Below, piece by piece: positions 57,214 to 64,000 of a stretch of DNA of 64,000 nucleotides. The notes beneath the pieces are model-generated. The model had not been told where the DNA came from and made no database searches. It was given only the letters and a program-made list of their open reading frames with translations. The position numbers and the translations under genes were made by a program. The stretch is from NCBI GenBank assembly GCA_900618425.1, contig UZAN01039518.1:88740-152739 (forward strand), given 5' to 3'. This DNA is from Echinostoma caproni (taxonomy: Eukaryota; Platyhelminthes; Trematoda; Plagiorchiida; Echinostomatidae). Position 1 is the first letter of the stretch. Each line of letters starts with the position of its first letter.

Positions 57214-57405
57214 TCAGGCTGAATATATATATTGTAGTGTGAAACTGGAACTGGCCGCCGCCCAGTAATTGAATGTCGAACTGACGTTGACAACCACCTT
57301 TTCCCCTTTTCTTTTGTAGGCTTTACAAGTTTCGGGACACCCAGCACAGTGATACAAGACACTGAGAATGAAGACCAAAACAGAACCCACGCGTAACATT
57401 ACCAT
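57214..57405 (-). CDS. Possible small secreted peptide or signal-peptide first exon
   Basis: Starting at the ATG at 57405-57403, the minus strand encodes 63 residues. The first 20 form a convincing signal peptide: MVMLRVGSVLVFILSVLYHC, a basic start followed by a hydrophobic core. The next stretch AGCPETCKAYKRKGEK has two closely spaced Cys and is basic. A possible splice donor (AAAAG/GTGGTT) lies at 57298/57297, so the following residues may be intron. TA-rich sequence at 57511-57540 lies about 110-140 bp upstream of the ATG and could be a core promoter. Flukes are known to have genes with a signal-peptide first exon followed by very small exons, but membership in such a group is only a suggestion. 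No family was recognised. Confidence 0.35.
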   Translation of the reverse strand: MVMLRVGSVLVFILSVLYHCAGCPETCKAYKRKGEKVVVNVSSTFNYWAAASSSFTLQYIYSA

Positions 57406-57417
57406 TTTGTATTTCAA

Positions 57418-58194
57418 CCATTTCAGATTCTAATAGTGTTCCTACGTTTTGCACCAATATACTTTCGTCCGAATCCGTCGAGTCTTCTCCCTGATTGAAA
57501 CATACTACAATATATACTGTTATATATGTACATAATTATGGGTTCGAGGAGAAATGAAAAAACAAGACAGGGGCGAAAACGAAAACGGTCAGTTCCGCTT
57601 GTTTACGGCACGTAATTTCGACTGTTTGTCCGTTTGTTTTACTTTGGGGAATGGATACGGGAGAGCGCGTATTCACGCCACTGACTTCGTTTTGATGCCA
57701 TTTCTCACAGTGGCTTTAGCCAAAGACAATCTGAATCTTTAAGTTCGCAGCCGAGGAGCCGGGAAGCCCTGACGGAATCCAAATCTGAGCGAAATCTCTT
57801 CTAAGCCACGCCATAGCCTGTCCATCTCGTCTTTTCTTTAATTTTGGACCAATGTTTTCCAGGCTCACTCAACATGCTCGTTGTCACTGGAATGCCTTCG
57901 AAAAGGGATGCAAGTTACTTGTCGATACTCCCATCGGATTTAGATATTGTGGCTACTTTAGGGTTATTTTAGATTCGCTCGTTGTAGGCATCTAGGAAAT
58001 CAATGAGACATAGATGGGTCTTTCTATAACCTTGCCTAGTTCTTTACCTTTGCATGACAAAGTTCACGGGCGAGATGTGCCTATAGCTGAGAGACAAGGT
58101 TCGTACAACGTTTTTCATGTGCGTAAAAACGGAAACTTCTTAAATGACCATTGTCAAGCTCTGAAGTAATCGGTTGGTAAATACGGTTATCCAA
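57418..58194. other. Unassigned sequence
   Basis: A 62-codon open stretch (57554-57742, plus) has no recognised similarity. It may hold the upstream region of the peptide at 57.2-57.4 kb. Confidence 0.35.
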
Positions 58195-58599
58195 TTAGTG
58201 ACACAGAAGGTGTAAGCTTTCTTTCCCGGAAGCGATAGATTTACTTCTACACTTTCCAAATGCAGCAGCTAAGCAGTTGCGAATCCGGACATATTTATTG
58301 CAGTCGCGCATTGCGGCTTGCGATGTTTTCTGACGCTGAATTCTTTTCCATTTGATTCTTTGTGAAAGCCGTCTAAAATCGCTTTTTCTGTTCATACTTC
58401 GAAAAATAAATAATAAATCATTCGCCTCCAATCCTTTTGAAACTGCCGCGATGTTCGCTTCCTTATTTACTTTCGCAAGTTGCTCCTCCTTATATTTTGC
58501 TTCTTCTGCACCCCTAAAGCAATGACCAGAATTATCCACATGGCTGTATCGACGCTTCTTACATGTAAATCTCGTGACCCAAATGTTGTACCACCAATT
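58195..58599 (-). CDS. Possible exon encoding a basic, helix-prone segment
   Basis: The minus-strand frame is open from a TAG at 58602-58600 to the stop at 58195, about 134 codons. It begins NWWYNIWVTRFTCKKRRYSH, has no ATG near its start, and continues with charged sequence including EEAKYKEEQLAKVNKEAN and KSDFRRLSQRIKWKRIQRQK. The Lys, Arg, Glu and Ala richness is more protein-like than most open stretches here. A weak splice-acceptor-like CTTCAGTAG precedes it. No family was recognised. It could be an internal or terminal exon or chance. Confidence 0.3.
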   Translation of the reverse strand, partial: NWWYNIWVTRFTCKKRRYSHVDNSGHCFRGAEEAKYKEEQLAKVNKEANIAAVSKGLEANDLLFIFRSMNRKSDFRRLSQRIKWKRIQRQKTSQAAMRDCNKYVRIRNCLAAAFGKCRSKSIASGKESLHLLCH

Positions 58600-58607
58600 C
58601 TACTGAA

Positions 58608-58959
58608 GCGACATGCTACACAACCTCCTTACATTCTTTACTATTTATCTTCGAACTGAAATATAACCTTTTTGGATGAGAGTTAAAACGTGCGGTCCTT
58701 TACTACGAAACTATCCTCTCACCTGGATCAATACACATTAGTAATTGAACACTGACTGATTTGTTTTTCATTTTAGAAATCCAAAATCGGTTTCTTCTTC
58801 TCTGTACAAACATGATTCATATTGCCACACCCTGAATGTCCTCTTCCAATTGTAAACTATCAACTATTGTTCATATTCTGGGCTTTATATTTCCGAATAT
58901 CCTAGTTCCTGCCGCGTATGATAACCCTCTATGATTTGCGTAACTTGGAAGCTCTCAAC
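58608..58959. other. Unassigned sequence
   Basis: Nothing recognised. Confidence 0.4.
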
Positions 58960-59185
58960 CTGACAGGAGGATGTCTGACTCTCAGTTCATAATATTTGTT
59001 ACCTGTTGTCCAGCCGTGTGCTAATGAGACCACTATGCACAGTGGAAGTCCACCGAGTATCTGAAAGACTCGAGGCTGTCGGAAAGTTTTGACTCTCGTT
59101 CTTACCAGTTCGGCAACTGTCATGATCTTAGTTGAAGATGACCAGTCCTATCGACCGAAAACGAACCCGATCAATTCTTAGTGCT
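58960..59185 (+). repeat. Unclassified dispersed repeat A, copy 2
   Basis: The second copy of the repeat at 12825-13075. The minus strand is open for 64 codons (58929-59123) and includes SLAHGWTTGNKYYELRVRH, and the other copy has RSAHGWTGGNN at the same place. The shared peptide suggests a once-coding repeat. Confidence 0.6.
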
Positions 59186-60329
59186 TGCCTGACCAGCATT
59201 CGTGAACAAAGAAAGAATAATATGATTTCCAAAGCCTAGAATAAGCTTCCCACAACACATTGCCGAATAAAACTCCTGCTGGTTTTGCCAGTGGTCAAGC
59301 AATCGGAGTCGAAGAAAAATCCATAACGACGAGACTGTACCATGGCGTGGAGTAATGGTAAGCATGCATTCATGACCCTTTGAGCTACATAGACTGGTTT
59401 CTTACAGCTACAGAGCTAATTATGCCTGAAAGATCAATAGGCAGAGGCGAAATGAGGTTCAGTCTCACAAGAGCAACTGATTGGGCACCCCATAGCTTCC
59501 TTGAACTTACCACCCGCCACCCTGGAAAGGTCACCTCAACAAACAAACACTGAAGGAGCAGTTCACCGGTCAACAAACACCAGTGGTTAAATGTAGGAGA
59601 GGATTATGTGAGGTTTCCTCACGATTGTGTGAGGTTTCTTCGTACATCTTTGGACGGCTGCTACTGTACAAACTGGGCAACCAACAGAGTCCTGTCCCGT
59701 GCATGTTCTGTCTATCTCGTTTTGTGCATGAGGCTAAGGACCAATTCCGAAAGGCTGATCGACAATCGACACAACCGTGAATAAAACATTGAACCGAAAG
59801 TTCAAGGCCTCTAGAAGCTCTCACATTGATACCTCTGATCTACAACTCTCCATCGGTGCGGGCTATCGTACTATATGTCATGCCGTAAAAGTCTCAATCA
59901 CCGATATGGAAAACAATTTTACTGCCCATGTATTTTTTTCTTTAGCTCCCAAAAGCATACGCGATGACTTTGGTTTCTGCTGCTCAGGAGACATCATTCA
60001 GTGTTTATCTCTCACAGTGAGTTTTTCAGAAACTGTTGGATTATTAAAACGAATATCTAGCCATCACTTTGTGACACTTATTATTTGTATACTCTATGAG
60101 ATTGAAAAGCAAGCTTCCTCTACAAACAACCTTGAAACTTTCAATTTAGACACATTTCGTCTCCCCACCACCTATACCAGACTTTCAATTATCACAATGC
60201 ATTCTTCACATTCAACCTCAATCTCACGCGGCACTCTCCATGTACCAGACGATTCAGCATCTGATGCTTCTGCCGTTAAGGGAGATGTGATTGCGCTCGT
60301 TTCTTAATTGGCTTCGAGTTAGTAACCGA
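59186..60329. other. Mostly unassigned sequence
   Basis: A local duplication of TGTGAGGTTTC(C/T)TC occurs at about 59608-59642. The only longer open frame is listed separately. Confidence 0.4.
59777..60307 (+). CDS. Unrecognised 176-codon open stretch
   Basis: The longest open stretch in the window apart from frames crossing the gap and transposon remnants. It is Ser/Thr-rich with no signal peptide, repeat or known motif. It ends shortly before the RTE endonuclease fragment, so it could be upstream LINE sequence, an exon or chance. Confidence 0.25.
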   Translation: MNKTLNRKFKASRSSHIDTSDLQLSIGAGYRTICHAVKVSITDMENNFTAHVFFSLAPKSIRDDFGFCCSGDIIQCLSLTVSFSETVGLLKRISSHHFVTLIICILYEIEKQASSTNNLETFNLDTFRLPTTYTRLSIITMHSSHSTSISRGTLHVPDDSASDASAVKGDVIALVS

Positions 60330-60440
60330 CTGTGCATAATGCGTCACAATGGTTAAGTATTCTTCTTGAGATAGGCCCATTCATCTTGTCCGTGTACGCA
60401 CCGACTAAAATCAGTGCACTGGAAACTGAAGGATGAATTC
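60330..60440 (+). mobile_element. RTE-type LINE endonuclease fragment
   Basis: The plus strand at about 60370-60428 reads EIGPFILSVYAPTKISALET, matching the VYAPT block of apurinic-type LINE endonucleases. A stop follows at once. Only this short piece is recognisable, so the call depends on the motif and on nearby RTE fragments. Confidence 0.5.
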
Positions 60441-60929
60441 TGCCATCACCTTTCTCAGAGAGATGTCTAGGCGGTCCACACACAATCCAAATCAGCCGGA
60501 CGAAAAAAGGATAAAGCCTATTTTAATTACATGCAGACCAAGGTTTGATACAGTCAATCCGACAAGAACCGATGCGGTTGTGCATGGAAATCTCCATTGT
60601 CTTCTCAGCGAAGGACTCATATCGACCACATTATCATCAGTCACCGCTGTCAAGGAACCATACAAGACAATCGCTCTCGCGCGTCATTTCAGTTTATACA
60701 ACAATGAAGCAATCTTTCGTGTGGCGTTTTTGGTTAGTCTTTTTGTCACCAGTTTAGATAAAGGTGCAGAGGGAAGAACAGAATGTTGAGATCAGCGTCA
60801 AAGAGAAATCAGACCACTCAGATAACCTCAAGTTCCAATGATAATGAGTAAGTGAACGAGTTCCGCTGTTCGCAACAGTCAATCATATCAATCCGTGTCT
60901 CAATCCACCAATTATGCTGATCCAGAGGT
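60441..60929. other. Unassigned, possibly decayed LINE sequence
   Basis: A 118-codon plus frame (60433-60789) has no recognised similarity. Confidence 0.3.
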
Positions 60930-61735
60930 CACCGCCTAGGAAGCCAAATGCGGTCGAACTGACCAAGTATCCTGGTCAAAGTTTTCCTATCTTCATGCCA
61001 GGGGACAGTTTGATCACTCTCGACTTTTCTCCACTCACAACCCACCACGGCAAACATCATACGCCGAGACAATCTATTTGGTGACATTCGTAACATGAAC
61101 CAGCTGCCATAATCTATCGCTAGGTCGCCATTACCCAAAACTCTGTAACCAACCTCGGTGTTGCTCATCCGTTTTTTCCACCAAAATAGACAAAGGTGTT
61201 GGAACACTGATGGCATGCTTTTATCTTGTTAACGTAACGTCCAAGTCTGCAACATATAGCAACATCGCCCAAACTAGTGCAAAATGCACTCGACCATTTA
61301 CAGACACGCAAATGTCTCGACGGCTCCAGAATTACCTCGTCGGCAGATGCCGACGGAGCGTTCTGTAGGCTTACTGCCACTTCATCCATGATGCGTCTAC
61401 CAGGAGAGCTATAGTTGAATCGAGAATGAGAGATGGTCACTCTGAACTGGTGAACTCAGGCGAGGGATTCGTAAGCTCGAACTTGGCTGCTGTATAAAAC
61501 CATAAGGAATAAACTTCTTGGGCATACTTTTCAGGAAGAAACACAGAGTGGCCGAATGAGTCGGAGGCTGCTTTCAGATTGAGGAAGATAGAAATGGCAT
61601 GTCTTCGAAAAGAATGTCTGTGTTCCACAAATTGGTTGAGTGAAAATGTGGTAGATACAAACCCGACCAGAGCTGAAGCCAGCCTGCACCAGGCATCGTT
61701 CACGTGTGGGGGACAATCGACGGTGTAATATCATC
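60930..61735 (-). mobile_element. RTE-type LINE reverse transcriptase with internal deletion
   Basis: The minus strand starts with the fingers and palm: AWCRLASALVGFVSTTFSL (normally AWCRPGRGCVDQIFTLRQ), EHRHSFRRHAISIFLNLKAA (normally LDIKAAFD) and LTNPSPEFTSSE. It then jumps to the post-catalytic part: RRDICVSVNGRVHFALV and LLYV. It ends with EVGYRVLGNGDLA and GSWFMLRMSPNRLSRRMMF. The GVRQGCP motif and the YADD catalytic block that should lie between are missing, so about 100 or more codons have been deleted. Frames change several times. The element is dead. Confidence 0.8.
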
Positions 61736-61849
61736 CATTCAAATGTTATTTGAAACAACAGCGGATTCTCACACACGATGAAAGCAACAACGATGGATCT
61801 CCTCGACTTCAGCTATTTTGCCGGACGTTCACACAACCAATCGTCTAGG

Positions 61850-61965
61850 TTGCACACATGACAGCGCGGGATACCCTCAGATGCCAACTCATGAAGGACA
61901 TGAGAAATGATCCGGAGAAATGGTGGGCAGCCAAGTGTAAAGAGATAGAGAATACTGCGTTCTTT
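61850..61965 (+). mobile_element. RTE-type LINE linker fragment
   Basis: The plus strand reads TARDTLRCQLMKDMRNDPEK and then WWAAKCKEIENTAFFG, the Arg-rich linker between endonuclease and reverse transcriptase of RTE-type elements (normally R.DRE.WW..RA.EMEEAA..GN). It is opposite in strand to the neighbouring reverse transcriptase, so it comes from a different insertion or from a rearrangement. Confidence 0.6.
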
Positions 61966-63149
61966 GGCATTGGGTAGAACATTTTATTGTCAGAGCGTCA
62001 GCATGTTCTCCACAAACTGTTTTGTTCTGGGAGAACCAATCAGAATAAGGATAGCCACACTTCGAGGGTTAGTTGGAACCAAGAACAAATCAAGACGGTT
62101 GCCAACAGCCCAATCAACCAATCTTTTGGTCTATGCATTTCCTATAAATAACCATATTTTTTGCAAAACAAATGTATTCCTTCACGCGTTCAGTTTTGTT
62201 CGATTTTACTATCTGGAGGGATCAGTGTGGTGGATGGTAAGAAACACAGAAATAGGTCTGACTAGTTCGTGGATCTCAATCTCTTTACACTCTACCTGAA
62301 TTTTCTATCTACGCGCCCCCCCCCTGCTGTGAATATTGTTATCCTCCGTCTACCTTTCCATCCGAATTCGTGGTCGAAAGACAGCAAACAAAAACCCGAA
62401 AGTTGTTTAACGTTTGTAGAATCTGAAACTGAGGCTCTAGAGAGTAGTTATAAATTCCTACCAAAGAGCGTCCAGTTTTCTTCATAGATAAAACTACGCA
62501 CGACACTATGTAGGCTTATTTACCTGGAACTCAGCCGCATTTTATAAATTGAATCATATCCACAAGTCACATTGCTCAAATCATCTAAGCGGTTACGCCC
62601 TATTTACCCAGAGTGAACGGGATAGCAGGAGATGCTTCCCGTGGTGTTTGTATTGAAGCACCCACCAAAAAGATCCGCTACACTCTTTATGGAGTGATAA
62701 ATTTTAACTGAATTGGGGGCAAGCACAAATGTCTGAGTTGGTGAGACGCAAGTGAGTAGCTCATGCAGGGATGATAGAAATCACTGAATTCAAAACTCCT
62801 AAAGGTTTTATGAAATGAGTTCGGAACACAAAGAGAATCACTGGCTTGGTTGGACAGTTTGAACATCTGAAGGAGATGAGGTATGACTGAACGGAAAATG
62901 GTCCCCAATAAGGTGGGGTCCTCATACACAGAACCTATTTATTTTACGTTTACTCTACTGTCTCCGGATGGAGGATCGGTCAGCCTCATGGATATTATGC
63001 AGTTTCATGATAATACGAGTTGTGACCAGCACAGTTCATGACTGTTCTACTATTATTTCACTCCCTTTGGAGTAGAATACTGACTAACTGGAGAGCAGAG
63101 CTGTATAATACCGAGCACGTCACCGGCCATCTTATCATGTCTGACCGTG
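61966..63149. other. Unassigned sequence
   Basis: Open stretches of 111 codons (61964-62299, plus) and 80 codons (62687-62929, minus) were not recognised. A run of nine C lies at 62316-62324. Confidence 0.4.
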
Positions 63150-64000
63150 GATAAGGTCGTCACACGCTCCGAGATTGGTTTGCAGTTAGTTAGGTTGCGC
63201 GCAGTGAGACTCAGATATTCGTGCTAAGGGAACAACCTTCGCCCCAATACATGAAACTTGTTTGCTGTATCGGCGTACGCTCCAACAGACTGCAGCGTAT
63301 ATAGACAAAGACAAGCCGTCCACTCACCTCGAGCCAGCGACGAACGCAAATCAACCACCTCGTCATAAGTCACAAATGACGAATTGCATACAAGACTACC
63401 GGTCGCATTGGAGTACTTCCCTTGAATCTGATCACCCATAAGTTTGCATCAAGTGGTCCCTGTGCTTCGGTGGGCGTTCTAAACGTACTACATGACGGTT
63501 ATACTGTGATAAACTGTCCGATCCAGTTCGTCTAACAGATTTTCAAAACGCGCTAGCTGAAAAGCTAGAACCATTCCCGTCCGATAACATAGATCAACGT
63601 TGGTCACATATCAGGAAGGCTCTGCATTCTGTCGGCTTAGTTGTGTTCTGACACGTCGTGCCGCAATATCCTGGATTTCTGTGGAGTCGCTACGCCTTCT
63701 CAACGCAAGCCGATCAATCGCGACCGGCAGCGAGTATAGTGAAATACAGGTAACGAGACGTAATCTCAACGGAAGCCTACGCAGAGACCGCGAAATCTGG
63801 TGGACTTAAGGCGCATCAGAGATGGAACGTGCTGCCGCTATGGAGAATTTCCTTAGGCTGTTCCATTTGATTTGGGTCACCAGTAGGAAAGCTTTGCTTG
63901 TGATTGAACCGATCTACGAAGCCCGCTCATTCATAATCAACAGCGATCTCTGACACGCTGGAACACTTCAATGCATAGTTTAGCTGAAAACCACCGTCAG
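63150..64000 (+). mobile_element. RTE-type LINE, late endonuclease and linker, continuing past the window
   Basis: The plus strand reads, with frame changes, YRSHWSTSLESDH (endonuclease SDH motif, about 63394-63432), CIKWSLCFGG, DKLSDPVRLTDFQNALAEKL and EPFPSDNIDQRWSHIRKALH. It then shifts to ISWISVESLRLLNASRSI, GSLRRDREIWWT and ASEMERAAAMENFLRLFHLI. This is the usual order from endonuclease end to linker in RTE-type elements, and the reverse transcriptase is expected beyond 64000. At least three frame changes and two stops mark it as a pseudogene, yet it is better preserved than the neighbouring RTE fragments. Confidence 0.8.

Noticed and set aside
1..64000. Bacterial or phage defence system, operon or CRISPR array
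   Set aside because: No evenly spaced direct repeats, no ribosome-binding-site-led long frames and pervasive eukaryotic retroelements argue against prokaryotic content.

Overview
The window reads as a gene-poor, repeat-rich stretch of an invertebrate nuclear genome. The best fit is a parasitic flatworm (digenean trematode). This is an inference from content: decayed Penelope-like elements (PLEs), CR1-like and RTE-like non-LTR retrotransposons, and short pol III-type repeats that carry a schistosome-style hammerhead ribozyme fold. Base composition looks less AT-rich than Schistosoma, so another fluke family is possible. There are no bacterial-type genes, operons, rRNA genes or CRISPR arrays. 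No complete conserved protein-coding gene was recognised. A 468-base run of N (37487-37954) marks an assembly gap.

Layout. 1-9.6 kb: one antisense hammerhead repeat (4.4-4.6 kb), one PLE tail (6.8-7.3 kb) and one unclassified repeat (8.4-8.7 kb). 9.6-12.7 kb: a long, nearly perfect inverted repeat with arms of about 400 bp, whose right arm abuts the best-preserved PLE (minus strand; reverse transcriptase plus GIY-YIG endonuclease, frameshifted). 12.8-17.7 kb: an unclassified repeat, a second PLE tail, and a long decayed minus-strand CR1-like LINE with both endonuclease and reverse transcriptase. 18-32 kb: mostly unassignable sequence with scattered PLE, tRNA-like, hammerhead-like and microsatellite pieces. 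32.4-36 kb: a GTA microsatellite, a head-to-head pair of hammerhead repeats, an LTR/primer-site candidate and an unclassified repeat. 38-52 kb: tRNA-like pieces, two PLE fragments, a LINE 3' end and further repeat copies. 56-57.4 kb: a second head-to-head hammerhead pair and a possible small secreted-peptide exon. 58-64 kb: a possible basic exon, a repeat copy, and a cluster of RTE-type LINE fragments in both orientations, the last running off the window end.

What connects the parts is mobile-element history rather than cellular pathways. At least seven PLE fragments, at least five LINE fragments, five pol III/hammerhead repeats with two weaker candidates, and four unclassified dispersed repeat families account for most recognisable sequence. 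The most interesting structures are the head-to-head hammerhead repeats and the near-identical inverted arms beside the PLE.
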